DNA of 32,713 nt from a virus. Under the pieces are notes generated by a model, which searched no databases, had not been told where the DNA came from, and saw only the letters and a list, made by a program, of their open reading frames with translations. Positions 7,470-15,134 of this stretch are shown one piece after another (positions within the stretch are counted from its first letter, which is position 1; each line of letters opens with the position of its first letter). The position numbers and the translations under genes were made by a program. The stretch is taken from IMG/VR virus record IMGVR_UViG_3300035698_007269, positions 1 through 32,713 of that record; one strand, given 5' to 3'.

Positions 7470-9284
7470 ATGAGTTTTAACCGTTCATTTAATCCAATTT
7501 GGTCAGAGGTTGACTTAGACGGTCAGCAATTTGATGATTCTTTTTATCTTTATACATTGGAAAATGTTTTTCCTTATTTACCGCAGCCAGTTTATTACAC
7601 TGCTAGTGGTACAGAGTATGTTAACCCTATTCAATTTTTAGCTAATGGAACTTTGCCCGTTGATATATTTTGGGATCCAGAAAAAGTATACCGTTTAGAG
7701 TTTAGGCAAAATGATGGTACAGCACCGCCTTCACAATCTGATGCACTAATTTATTTAGTTGAAAACTATCAACCAACGGGCAGTGGTGGCGCGCCAAGTG
7801 GTACATCAATTCAAACAGATAACCAAATTACAAACCCTCAGTTCCCATTGATTAATTTTGACTCCCCTACTACCTGGACAGGCATTACCGACGAAACTAT
7901 CGAAATTGCCCCTGGCTGGGAAATTGTAGTGTCAGGAACAGGAAACTTGACGGTAACGCGTCAAGATATTACCTCAGCTGATAACGTAGTTACAAATCCA
8001 CCTTATGCGTTGCTAATACAAACGGTTGGTTTTAATCCAACAGGTAATTACTTGCGCCAAAGATTTGACGAAAACGGAACTATTTGGTCAAACGATGCAG
8101 TAGCCACAAGCATCACAGCACGTTCAGTGGACGGTACAAACCATGTAATTAACGTTAATTTAGTTAACAATGCATCATCACCCCAAGAAACACCTATTGA
8201 TAGTTATACACTAACGTCTGCATGGCAAGAATTTAGAGGGGCTGTTGAGATACCACAGTCAACCAATGAAACTTTGCCAGCTACTGCATTTACAGAATTA
8301 CAAGTGACATTACCACCAACAGCAACCGTTGGAATTACAAGCCTTCAGATAGTTGGCCAGGATACTCCAATTGAAATACCTTATGAGCAAGAAACGGTTA
8401 ACAGACAAATTGACCACACTTACCATGATTCATACCCCTTAGTCCCAGTGGGAATGGTAATTGATTATTGTGGCTTTACTGTACCAAGTCATTTCTTGGA
8501 ATGTGATTGGCAAGAAGTAGATAGAGTTGAATACAGTCAATTGTTTAATGTTGTGACTTTTGTTGAAGAAGTTACATTAACAACTGGTAATGCAACGTTT
8601 ACAGTAGCCGATGCAACTAATTTTTGGATTGGCATGGGCGTTGAAGGTGATGGAATTCCCGATGCTAGTACTATCTCTAATATATCTGGTACGACAGTTA
8701 CTATATCATCGAATGCAACAAGCACTGGTGCAAGCTCAGTAAGGTTTTATGCTACTTCAAAAATATTAACTGAGACAGTTACACTTACAAATGTCAACCC
8801 AACGTTCACAGTTAGTGACGGAACTATCTATGATGTAGGCATGAGAATCACAGGAACAAACGTACCAGCTGGAACCGTTATATCAGGTATTGCAACTAAT
8901 ACGATAAACATGTCGCAAAATGCCACTGCTAGTGGAAGCAGGTTATTATCATTTTATGCGGCTGGTAACGGGGATAGTACTGATACGTTTAACATTCCTG
9001 ATTTACGTGATTATGTTATTGCTGGTGCTGGCGGTAGTTTATTTGGCGCAACTAATAATGGCATTGGCAAGCGAGGTGGAGAAGCAAGCCATCAAATTAC
9101 AACAAATGAATTGCCAGCACATACACACGGATGCGAATTAAGAAATGTCGGGGGGAGTGGTGATTTTGCACTTTCCCAACCAGGTGCATTGGACGCTAAT
9201 ACTGGCAATAATGTTACAAATCACACGGCTTTATCATTAGTTCAACAAACTGCATTAATGAAAAAATGTATTCGATACGAATAA
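7470..9284 (+). CDS. tail fibre with interrupted collar domain
   Basis: This 604-residue protein has three parts. Residues 1-110 form an N-terminal module (SFNRSFNPIWSEVDLDG and YRLEFRQNDG) that looks like a tail-attachment domain. Residues about 115-310 are a beta-rich domain resembling a carbohydrate-binding jelly roll. Residues about 320 to the end form a Phage_Collar-type domain: PVGMVIDYCGFTVPSHFLEC, then FNIPDLRDYVIAGAGG, then LPAHTHG, ending in a conserved-looking tip. The collar is split by two tandem repeats of about 64 residues. The likely role is receptor recognition at the virion tip. The SD is AAGGA. Downstream fibre genes follow at short spacing. Confidence 0.78.
   Translation: MSFNRSFNPIWSEVDLDGQQFDDSFYLYTLENVFPYLPQPVYYTASGTEYVNPIQFLANGTLPVDIFWDPEKVYRLEFRQNDGTAPPSQSDALIYLVENYQPTGSGGAPSGTSIQTDNQITNPQFPLINFDSPTTWTGITDETIEIAPGWEIVVSGTGNLTVTRQDITSADNVVTNPPYALLIQTVGFNPTGNYLRQRFDENGTIWSNDAVATSITARSVDGTNHVINVNLVNNASSPQETPIDSYTLTSAWQEFRGAVEIPQSTNETLPATAFTELQVTLPPTATVGITSLQIVGQDTPIEIPYEQETVNRQIDHTYHDSYPLVPVGMVIDYCGFTVPSHFLECDWQEVDRVEYSQLFNVVTFVEEVTLTTGNATFTVADATNFWIGMGVEGDGIPDASTISNISGTTVTISSNATSTGASSVRFYATSKILTETVTLTNVNPTFTVSDGTIYDVGMRITGTNVPAGTVISGIATNTINMSQNATASGSRLLSFYAAGNGDSTDTFNIPDLRDYVIAGAGGSLFGATNNGIGKRGGEASHQITTNELPAHTHGCELRNVGGSGDFALSQPGALDANTGNNVTNHTALSLVQQTALMKKCIRYE
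8568..8958 (+). repeat. two tandem protein repeats inside the fibre collar domain
   Basis: Residues 367-430 and 435-498 of the fibre align with a 68-residue period. Shared positions are (E)xVTLTxxNxTFTVxD, then GMxxxGxxxPxxTxIxxI, then TxxxSxNATxxGxxxxxFYA. The DNA copies are well diverged, so the duplication is not recent. The block sits between QLFNVVTF and GNGDSTDTFNIPDLR, two pieces that are contiguous in ordinary collar domains. Confidence 0.75.
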
Positions 9285-9299
9285 TTAGGAGAAAAAACG

Positions 9300-9638
9300 A
9301 TGGCTATACGGTATAGCAGTTCATTTGATGAAACCATTCCATTTAGTGATGAATGCGCACAGTTAAACCTTGCTCAAGATACAGCGTTAACTTATACGGT
9401 GCCTGGTAATGGCAAAGCTAAATATAGTGCGCTTTTGTCTTACAATGATGCCGCTAATGTTTTTGTAAGCTTAAATGGCACAGCGGCATCACCAGGGGCA
9501 GGAACAAAGACAGAAACCACGCGGATGGAATTTCGACCAACAAAGCGATTTGTAATTGGCGGTGATGTTTTATCGTTAATTACCCCTGATACTGCTGGTG
9601 CTTATGTTGGAATATCATTAAGAAGCATCCCTGGATAA
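9300..9638 (+). CDS. small virion-type protein of the fibre cluster (112 aa)
   Basis: Compact beta-rich protein (ALTYTVPGNGKAKYSALLSY, RFVIGGDVLSLITP) with AGGAGA 7 nt before the ATG. It resembles the small decoration or fibre-accessory proteins that phages keep beside fibre genes. It is similar in layout to the 109-aa product at 10667 (both have a TVPG motif and a one-domain beta-sandwich composition), so the two may be distant paralogues. Function unknown. Confidence 0.6.
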   Translation: MAIRYSSSFDETIPFSDECAQLNLAQDTALTYTVPGNGKAKYSALLSYNDAANVFVSLNGTAASPGAGTKTETTRMEFRPTKRFVIGGDVLSLITPDTAGAYVGISLRSIPG

Positions 9639-9647
9639 GGATTAATC

Positions 9648-10646
9648 ATGGTTGATACCAAAAAGTTTTCGGAATTTATTAGTGGTGGTACACTTGCTGA
9701 AGGTGAGGAAACCGTTGGTTTGCAAGGTGGTTCTAATGCTAGATTTACAACTGGCCCGCAGTTTTTAGAACCTGGCACAACTGGTGAAAGACCTGTGCCA
9801 GCTGTATTGGCAATGATTCGATTTAATACAGATTTAAATAAATATGAATTTTATGATGGAATTAGCTGGACACAATTCGAAGATTCAAGCGATATTTCTT
9901 TGTTGATTGCGCGTTTAGCAGCTTATACTGCTGGCGATGGTGCATCGATGATTGGGCTTGAAGATCAAGGTTCCGTTGTTAGCCAAACAGTTCAAGATAT
10001 GGCTGAAGCTGATTATATTGTGCAATCCAATACTGCTGCATTGGTTAATGGGTTTGCATTATCCACATTAAATACAGGCTTGTTGGTTAATGAAAATGGA
10101 ACTGGTAACTTAGTTACGCGTGAGATTGATGGAAGTGTTGATCAAATAGACGTAGCCGATGGAAATGGTTTATCAGCTAACCCCACCTTATCAATAGCAA
10201 CTAACCCTACTTTACCAGGATCAAGCCATGTTATTATACCTTTTGGGACTACAGCAGAAAGACCTGGAACCCCGTCAAATGGATACACTAGATACAACAC
10301 CACACTAGATGTATTAGAATTCTGGGATAACAATGCGCTTGCCTGGGTGCAAACGGCTACAGCTTCAGGTGCTGTTGCTTCAGTTGTGGGTACAGCTAAT
10401 GAAATAGACATTGATAACACAGACCCTGTAAACCCCATCGTATCATATTCAGCAACCGCAGATATGCCAGGAACTTTTACCATACAAGGCACAATTGCGC
10501 TTGATGCTATTATAGATGACGATACGTTTGCAACCGCTACAGATACCAATATACCAACCGCTGAATCAGTAAAAGCATATGTTGATGCAAATGCCGGGGG
10601 CGGTGGTACTGACCCTGCCTTCACATTTATGGTTATGGGTGCATAA
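9648..10646 (+). CDS. fibre-like protein with two ERP-RYNT/FYD repeats
   Basis: The product has 332 residues. Two copies of a phage-fibre motif are visible: GTTGERP...MIRFNTDLNKYEFYDG (about residues 43-73) and GTTAERP...YTRYNTTLDVLEFWD (about 201-228). This motif is common near the ends of fibre and tail proteins. The segment between is beta-rich and Asn/Thr-rich. The C-terminus has AESVKAYVDANAGGGG followed by a short tail, a pattern used in fibres as a junction before a variable tip. Here the tip is missing, as if the distal part is supplied by the separate downstream genes. The SD is AAGGAT. Confidence 0.65.
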   Translation: MVDTKKFSEFISGGTLAEGEETVGLQGGSNARFTTGPQFLEPGTTGERPVPAVLAMIRFNTDLNKYEFYDGISWTQFEDSSDISLLIARLAAYTAGDGASMIGLEDQGSVVSQTVQDMAEADYIVQSNTAALVNGFALSTLNTGLLVNENGTGNLVTREIDGSVDQIDVADGNGLSANPTLSIATNPTLPGSSHVIIPFGTTAERPGTPSNGYTRYNTTLDVLEFWDNNALAWVQTATASGAVASVVGTANEIDIDNTDPVNPIVSYSATADMPGTFTIQGTIALDAIIDDDTFATATDTNIPTAESVKAYVDANAGGGGTDPAFTFMVMGA

Positions 10647-10666
10647 CTAATTACGGAGATTAAAAC

Positions 10667-10996
10667 ATGGCTTCAACATACAAAGTTCTGGCTCAATCAA
10701 AACCATCGGCTGCCACTTTAACGGATTCCTATACGGTTCCAGGTGCAACGCAAGCTACCGTTAGCTCGCTAGTTGTGGCCAACCAGTCAGCAACAGCTAC
10801 CAGCTTTCGCATTTCTGTTGCAATAGCAGGAGCAGGTGACACCGCTGCGCAATATCTTTACTATGATATCGAAATACCTGGTAACGATACGTTTATTGCC
10901 ACCGTTGGCGTTACTCTTGGTGCCGCCGATGTTATCCGCGTCTATAATACGCTTGCTACATGTTCATTTAACTTTTACGGTGTTGAAATATCATGA
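10667..10996 (+). CDS. small beta-rich fibre-cluster protein (109 aa)
   Basis: A single beta-sandwich-like domain with DSYTVPGATQATVSSLVVANQ and ATATSFRISVAIAGAG. This is the composition of small proteins that bind to or cap fibres, or decorate capsids. SD GGAG precedes the ATG. It shares the TVPG motif and general layout with the 9300 gene and with part of the 13619 gene product. No function can be assigned. Confidence 0.6.
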   Translation: MASTYKVLAQSKPSAATLTDSYTVPGATQATVSSLVVANQSATATSFRISVAIAGAGDTAAQYLYYDIEIPGNDTFIATVGVTLGAADVIRVYNTLATCSFNFYGVEIS

Positions 10997-11027
10997 TGAT
11001 TAAATTGAGAAATAGTGAGGTGGTGTT

Positions 11028-11540
11028 ATGAGTCAGGGGTTTACTAGTTCTATTCCAGTTCCACTGCCAGTTGGTCAGGGTGGTACGGGCAAGACATCTG
11101 CTACGGCTTATGCTGTACAGTGTGCAGGAACTACGTCAGGCGGTGCTCAGCAGTCTATTGCATCAGTTGGTACTTCCGGTCAGGTGCTTACTTCTAATGG
11201 GGCTGGGACTTTGCCTACTTTTGAGGATGCAGCAGGGGATGGTGTTATAAAAGCCTGGGTAGCGTTTACAGGCCAAGGAACGGTTGCAATTGATGATAGT
11301 TTCAATGTAACCAGCATTACAGATAATGACACGGGAAATTACACCATTAATCTCACCATTACTTTCGCTACAACTGATTACTGTTTTGTAGTTGGTGTAA
11401 ATAGAAACGATGCAACGGATGGTAGTATAAACAACCTTTACAGTAAAACCACAAGTTCGGTTAGAGTATCCACGCAATCTCCCGCAACAACTGTGGTCGA
11501 TGTTCTAACTGTATCCGCAGCATTTTTAGGGGCCTTGTAA
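11028..11540 (+). CDS. fibre tip protein, cassette copy A
   Basis: The product has 170 residues. The N-terminal GQGGTGKTSATAYAVQC and SIASVGTSGQVLTSNGAG motif is widespread in phage fibres, where it marks the shaft. The next segment (GTVAIDDSFNVTSITDN) is another common fibre module. The last 40 or so residues are variable and probably contact the receptor. It is paralogous to the product at 12294: strongly similar over the first 130 residues, dissimilar at the end. SD GAGGTGG. It is followed at 1 nt by its partner gene. Confidence 0.7.
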   Translation: MSQGFTSSIPVPLPVGQGGTGKTSATAYAVQCAGTTSGGAQQSIASVGTSGQVLTSNGAGTLPTFEDAAGDGVIKAWVAFTGQGTVAIDDSFNVTSITDNDTGNYTINLTITFATTDYCFVVGVNRNDATDGSINNLYSKTTSSVRVSTQSPATTVVDVLTVSAAFLGAL

Positions 11541-11541
11541 T

Positions 11542-12048
11542 ATGAAAAGCTTTTTAATAAAAAACACTGATAAAACAGTCTCTGTAGCATATTGCGTGTC
11601 CAAAAACAAAATAGAAGAAGGTTTGAAAGTTCCTACGGACAGCATGAGCGATGAAGATTACAACAATTTTCTTATAAAAAAAACCATTCCAAGCGATGCA
11701 GTCAGCTACCGTGAAATAAACACAGAGCTTATCCCAGCAGACAGGGAATTCAGAAACGCTTGGTGTGATGCTCTACCGGGGCAGCAAATAGATATTGATT
11801 TAGAGAAGGCTAAAGCACTAAAGTTAGACGAATTACGTGCTGAGCGGAACAAAAGACTTTCATTTTTAGATTCTGAATATTTACAAAAGATGGAAGCAGG
11901 TGAAGATTTAACCCAGATAAAAGCCAAGCGTCAAAAGCTACGTGATGCAACCAATGCATTAAAGGCACTTGACGTTGCAAGCCAATACAACGACAAAGCA
12001 AAACTAGATTTAATAAAACAATTGTCGAACGATAAGGTGCTAGACTAA
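11542..12048 (+). CDS. putative tail-fibre assembly protein, cassette copy A
   Basis: The product has 168 residues, exactly the length of its paralogue at 12817. An N-terminal beta segment (FLIKNTDKTVSVAYCVS) is followed by a mixed domain and a C-terminal helical part (LRAERNKRLSFLD, IKAKRQKLRDATNALKALD). The helical pattern of Arg/Asn-rich helix, Leu-Asp, then KLRDAT is typical of phage tail assembly/chaperone-type proteins encoded right after a fibre gene. The gene order (fibre tip then this protein, 1-nt gap) supports a dedicated chaperone role, which remains inference. Confidence 0.6.
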   Translation: MKSFLIKNTDKTVSVAYCVSKNKIEEGLKVPTDSMSDEDYNNFLIKKTIPSDAVSYREINTELIPADREFRNAWCDALPGQQIDIDLEKAKALKLDELRAERNKRLSFLDSEYLQKMEAGEDLTQIKAKRQKLRDATNALKALDVASQYNDKAKLDLIKQLSNDKVLD

Positions 12049-12073
12049 TTTTCAACTATACTAAGGATAAGAG

Positions 12074-12245
12074 ATGAAAGAAAGAGATTGTATATCGATA
12101 CACTCAAAAGTCTTTTTCATTCAAAGGCCGGGGAGTGGGGTTATGAAAGCGAGCTATCAATTGCTACCTATATCAATAGCTCCAATATAAAATGGAAGCA
12201 GCAAGCATTGATGATTTTATTCTTAATGCCCCGGAGTTAATTTGA
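12074..12245 (+). pseudogene. decayed small gene between the two fibre cassettes
   Basis: An ATG with a ribosome-like AAGGATAAGAG upstream opens a frame whose codons soon stop looking protein-like. One frame over, a convincing stretch appears (LYIDTLKSLFHSKAGEWGYE, then IATYINSSNIKWKQ). After about 12200 a third frame continues it as ASIDDFILNAPELI up to TGA 12243-12245. Two single-base shifts would restore one frame of about 56 codons. The IATYxNSxNxKWKxxA pattern resembles the C-terminal part of phage tail-assembly proteins. It is probably the relict of a third gene of cassette A. Sequencing errors at both points are the alternative. Confidence 0.45.
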
Positions 12246-12293
12246 AACTAAAGATAAATATCGCATTTAATTTCAAACTTTAAGGACTACAAA

Positions 12294-12815
12294 ATGAGTC
12301 AAGGATTCACAACAAAAAACGGTATATCCATTCCCGTAACGGTTGATTTGGGTGGCACCGGAAACACGTCAGCCACGGCTTATGCTGTACAGTGTGGCGG
12401 AACAACCAGTACAGCGGTGCATCAGTCTATTGCATCTGTTGGTAGCGCAGGTCAGGTGCTTACTTCCAATGGGGCTGGTGCTTTGCCTGCTTTTGAGGAT
12501 GGTGCTACAGGTGAAACAGCAAAAGTTTGGATTAATTTTAATGGCACAGGAACAATTGCTATTAATGATAGCTTTAACGTTACCAGTATAACTGACAATG
12601 GAACAGGTCATTATACAGTCACTATAGCCACAGATTTTGCTAGTGCAAATTATGCGACGGTTGTAGGTATAAATAGAGCTGATCACGCCACATATAATCA
12701 GGGTTTATCAGTTAACTTAAGAACCCCGTTAGTTGGAGCAATTGAATTTTGGACAGGTATTGCCGGGGCTACTGATGCACTTGGTTGTTTCTTGGCTATG
12801 TTTGGAGACCAATAA
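12294..12815 (+). CDS. fibre tip protein, cassette copy B
   Basis: The product is 173 residues, paralogous to 11028-11540. The shared core includes LGGTGNTSATAYAVQC, QSIASVGSAGQVLTSNGAG and DSFNVTSITDNGTG, while the last 40 or so residues differ. Ribosome site AAGGA lies 8-12 nt before the ATG. Conserved shaft and diverged tip suggest two alternative receptor-binding tips, or one heteromeric tip, on the same shaft. Its partner gene starts 1 nt after its stop, as in cassette A. Confidence 0.7.
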   Translation: MSQGFTTKNGISIPVTVDLGGTGNTSATAYAVQCGGTTSTAVHQSIASVGSAGQVLTSNGAGALPAFEDGATGETAKVWINFNGTGTIAINDSFNVTSITDNGTGHYTVTIATDFASANYATVVGINRADHATYNQGLSVNLRTPLVGAIEFWTGIAGATDALGCFLAMFGDQ

Positions 12816-12816
12816 C

Positions 12817-13323
12817 ATGAAAAAATATTTAATAAAAAACCAAGATGGAACAGTTTCTATAGCTCACTGTGTTTCAAAAGAAAAGATTGAAGAAGGCTTA
12901 AGGCTTAAACCTGGCTCTTTGACAGAGCAGCAATATGTTGAGCATTTGCTAAGAAAGTCCATACCACAAGATGCTGTAAGCCATCGCGAAATAGCACCAG
13001 AGCTAATACCATCCGATAGAGAATTTCGCAATGCATGGCGTGATGAAGTTGAGGGCGAGCAAATAGATATTGACCTAGACAAAGCAAAAGAGCTTAAACT
13101 TGAACAATTGCGCTTAAAAAGAAATGCGCGTCTTGATGACTTAGACGTTGAATACTTAAGAAAGCAAGAAGCAGGTGAAGACCTAACCGAGATTAAAGCT
13201 AAACGTCAAAAGTTGCGTGATGCAACAAACGCATTAAAAGCCCTTGATGTTGCAAACCAATACAACGATAAAACAAAATTAGATATGATAAAACAATTAT
13301 CTGACGATGAATTGTTAGACTAG
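12817..13323 (+). CDS. putative tail-fibre assembly protein, cassette copy B
   Basis: The product is 168 residues. ATG 12817 is chosen rather than an upstream in-frame ATG at 12733, because it aligns with the start of copy A and follows the stop of the tip gene by 1 nt. It is highly similar to copy A along the whole length (for example IEEGL, ELIPSDREFRNAWRD, IKAKRQKLRDATNALKALD). The whole-length conservation contrasts with the diverged tips of the partner proteins, which fits a chaperone binding the conserved part of the fibre. It ends in TAG, one of the few TAG stops in the window. Confidence 0.6.
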   Translation: MKKYLIKNQDGTVSIAHCVSKEKIEEGLRLKPGSLTEQQYVEHLLRKSIPQDAVSHREIAPELIPSDREFRNAWRDEVEGEQIDIDLDKAKELKLEQLRLKRNARLDDLDVEYLRKQEAGEDLTEIKAKRQKLRDATNALKALDVANQYNDKTKLDMIKQLSDDELLD

Positions 13324-13331
13324 GAAGTACA

Positions 13332-13571
13332 ATGACAAAAATCACAACAAAACAAAGAAAAGCCTTACCCAAGAGTGAGTTTGCTTTACCAAAAGAGCGT
13401 AAATACCCCGTTGACACCAAAGACAGGGCTGCCAATGCAAAGGCACGTGCGCAACAGCAAGCGGATAAGGGTAATATTAGCAAAGGAACTTTAAAGAAGA
13501 TTGATGCAAAAGCCAATAAAGTTTTAAATAAAAAAGGCTCTAAACTTTCCAATAAAGTTAAAAAGAAGTAA
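13332..13571 (+). CDS. small basic phage protein (79 aa), DUF6582-like
   Basis: A Lys-rich protein with a motif, ALPKSEFALPKERKYPVDTK followed by RAANAKARAQQ, known to me from small phage proteins and from the ends of some phage structural proteins (a 'lp..aFalp.erkYPi.d..ha.nAlar' pattern). The remainder is very basic (KKGSKLSNKVKKK) and could bind nucleic acid or capsid. Start 8 nt after the previous stop, with GGAAG before the ATG. The family name is from memory; function unknown. Confidence 0.6.
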   Translation: MTKITTKQRKALPKSEFALPKERKYPVDTKDRAANAKARAQQQADKGNISKGTLKKIDAKANKVLNKKGSKLSNKVKKK

Positions 13572-13618
13572 AGTAATATAATATATTAATTAATATCAAT
13601 TTAATCGGAGTCAAAAAA

Positions 13619-14275
13619 ATGTCCATTACTGCAATAAGTGCTGATTTCAGCCAAAACCCACGAACTGTAAGAATCGAAACCACGGATGATTTTGAAGCAA
13701 TTACAGCTGCTGGTTATTTGACTGGTGAAGCAGAAACAATTTCTGTATTAAATTCAGGTGAATTTGAGTTTTTAGCTAATGATGTATGCTTGATTGCATA
13801 TGATGGCGGTCAACAGTGGTTTAATGCTGTTGAAGATACCCTAGAATTAGTAGCTGATAATACAGTACAACACATGCAAGTTGATATTGCGCTTGCGGCC
13901 TTTATTGCTTCAAGTACAGCAAGTGTCCAGTTACTGCCAGCACCAGGTGCTAATAAAAAATATGTGTTGCATCGAGCGACGTTGCATGTTGATTATGGTG
14001 GCACAGCCTTAGCTGCTGGCGGTGCTGTGCAAGTACAATATGCGGTTGCTGCTGCTGCTGCTGGTACGGCCGCTTCAGGTACAGTTGCCGCGGCTACTTT
14101 AATTGCTGCAACTGCTGACACTTCAGTTGGGTTTAGTCCTGTTGATACAACTTTAACTGATGCTACAACCTTAAATGAAGGCTTGTATTTATCTACAGCC
14201 ACTCAAGATTTCACAGGTGGTACATTGTCTAGTTATAAAGTAGATGTATGGTATTCAATCATGGATGTTGCATAA
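13619..14275 (+). CDS. beta-rich virion accessory protein (218 aa)
   Basis: The N-terminal 75 residues (TVRIETTDDFEAITAAGYLT, NDVCLIAYDGGQQWF) look like a small beta-domain seen in phage fibre/decoration proteins. Residues about 100-218 are a second beta-sandwich with a low-complexity Ala-rich insert (VAAAAAGTAASGTVAAATL). SD CGGAG. It is the last gene of the structural cluster; a terminator follows 7 nt after its stop. Likely a head-fibre or decoration protein, but this is inference from composition and place. Confidence 0.55.
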   Translation: MSITAISADFSQNPRTVRIETTDDFEAITAAGYLTGEAETISVLNSGEFEFLANDVCLIAYDGGQQWFNAVEDTLELVADNTVQHMQVDIALAAFIASSTASVQLLPAPGANKKYVLHRATLHVDYGGTALAAGGAVQVQYAVAAAAAGTAASGTVAAATLIAATADTSVGFSPVDTTLTDATTLNEGLYLSTATQDFTGGTLSSYKVDVWYSIMDVA

Positions 14276-14282
14276 ATAAATT

Positions 14283-14308
14283 AGCCCTGCTTATGTAGGG
14301 CTTTTTTT
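14283..14308 (+). terminator. Rho-independent terminator of the structural operon
   Basis: AGCCCT (14283-14288) pairs with AGGGCT (14297-14302), closing an 8-nt loop, followed by a run of seven T. It separates the virion genes from the following lipoprotein/nuclease pair. Confidence 0.85.
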
Positions 14309-14319
14309 AAGGGATTAGA

Positions 14320-14778
14320 ATGCGTTATTTTTTGTTATTTTTTGTGTTATTTTTTAGTGGTTGCATGTCTGCAATAGACAGAGATTTACCGCACAAAGTT
14401 AAGCTAGATAGCCCGCCATGTGTTAGACCGCATGGCAATTATCGTTATCAAACATGTGATAACTACACGGCTAATATTGATGGTATGCCTTATGTTGTGC
14501 CACAAGGGTTTGATACGGATTTTGCATCTATCCCCAAGTTTTTATGGTGGGAAATCGCACCATTTAGATCGGATTTAGTAAGTGCCTCTATAATTCATGA
14601 TCACATGTACACCTGTCCCAATGACATAACCAGAAAATATGCAGATGATGTTTTTTATTCAGCACTAATTGAATCAGGCATGAGTGCAAGTGATGCATCA
14701 AAAATGTATTATGTTGTTAGATACTTTGGTGAACCTTTTTTTAAAGCTGGTCAAACATGTCATTTTGGCGAATCATGA
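14320..14778 (+). CDS. DUF1353-like putative lipoprotein
   Basis: The product has 152 residues. Residues 1-14 are a hydrophobic signal ending in a lipobox-like FSGC (Cys15), suggesting export and lipidation. The mature part carries the DUF1353 hallmarks: a VPQGFDTDFASIPKFLW segment and IIHDHMY followed by the ADDVFYSALIESGMS helix. DUF1353 proteins are common in phages, often near tail or lysis genes; their function is not established. It is placed directly after the structural terminator with its own SD (AAGGGA), so it might serve in lysis or superinfection control, but neither is shown. It overlaps the next gene by 4 nt (ATGA). Confidence 0.65.
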   Translation: MRYFLLFFVLFFSGCMSAIDRDLPHKVKLDSPPCVRPHGNYRYQTCDNYTANIDGMPYVVPQGFDTDFASIPKFLWWEIAPFRSDLVSASIIHDHMYTCPNDITRKYADDVFYSALIESGMSASDASKMYYVVRYFGEPFFKAGQTCHFGES

Positions 14779-15134
14779 CATTAGAAGATATAGATCACAT
14801 CAAAGTAATTGATTGGTTCAGATACGACTACCCTTTACTAAAACAAGACCTACACCACTTTGCAAATCAAAGACGCTGCACTCCCATCGAAGGACGCAAA
14901 CTAAAAAGAATGGGTGTTATGCGTGGAGTATCTGACTTTTTTTTGGCAATTTCAAAAATGGGTTATCATGGCCTATGGATTGAACTTAAAGTTGGCAATG
15001 GAAAATTAAGCCAGGAACAGATAGACTTCTTAAAACGCAAAAACGAACAAGGCTATCTAGCTGTTGCCTTATGGGGCTTTGAAGATGTTAAAAAATTTAT
15101 TCAAGATTATCTGAATGAAAGTATTTCTTTTTAA
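14775..15134 (+). CDS. VRR-NUC domain nuclease
   Basis: The product is 119 residues. ATG 14775 is chosen because it overlaps the upstream stop as ATGA; an in-frame ATG at 14757 would add six residues. The VRR-NUC signature of the PD-(D/E)XK superfamily is visible: GVSDFFLAISKMGYHGLWIE (Asp of motif II) then IELKVGNGKLSQEQ (ExK plus Lys) and a final helix. Phage VRR-NUC proteins are Holliday-junction or flap nucleases, usually encoded beside a helicase. Here the helicase gene lies convergently with a 38-nt 3' overlap. Confidence 0.8.
   Translation: MTLEDIDHIKVIDWFRYDYPLLKQDLHHFANQRRCTPIEGRKLKRMGVMRGVSDFFLAISKMGYHGLWIELKVGNGKLSQEQIDFLKRKNEQGYLAVALWGFEDVKKFIQDYLNESISF

Larger units (their letters stand above)
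11028..13323 (+). repeat. diverged tandem duplication of a two-gene fibre cassette
   Basis: Cassette A (11028-12048) and cassette B (12294-13323) have the same gene order, near-identical gene lengths and clear protein similarity in both genes. They are separated by the decayed gene at 12074-12245. The DNA has diverged enough that the copies are old or came separately by horizontal exchange. Confidence 0.8.

Noticed and set aside
10142-10624. 160-aa frame on the minus strand within the fibre gene
   Set aside because: It is antisense to a fibre gene with strong composition bias, and has no ribosome site or recognisable motif; a shadow frame.
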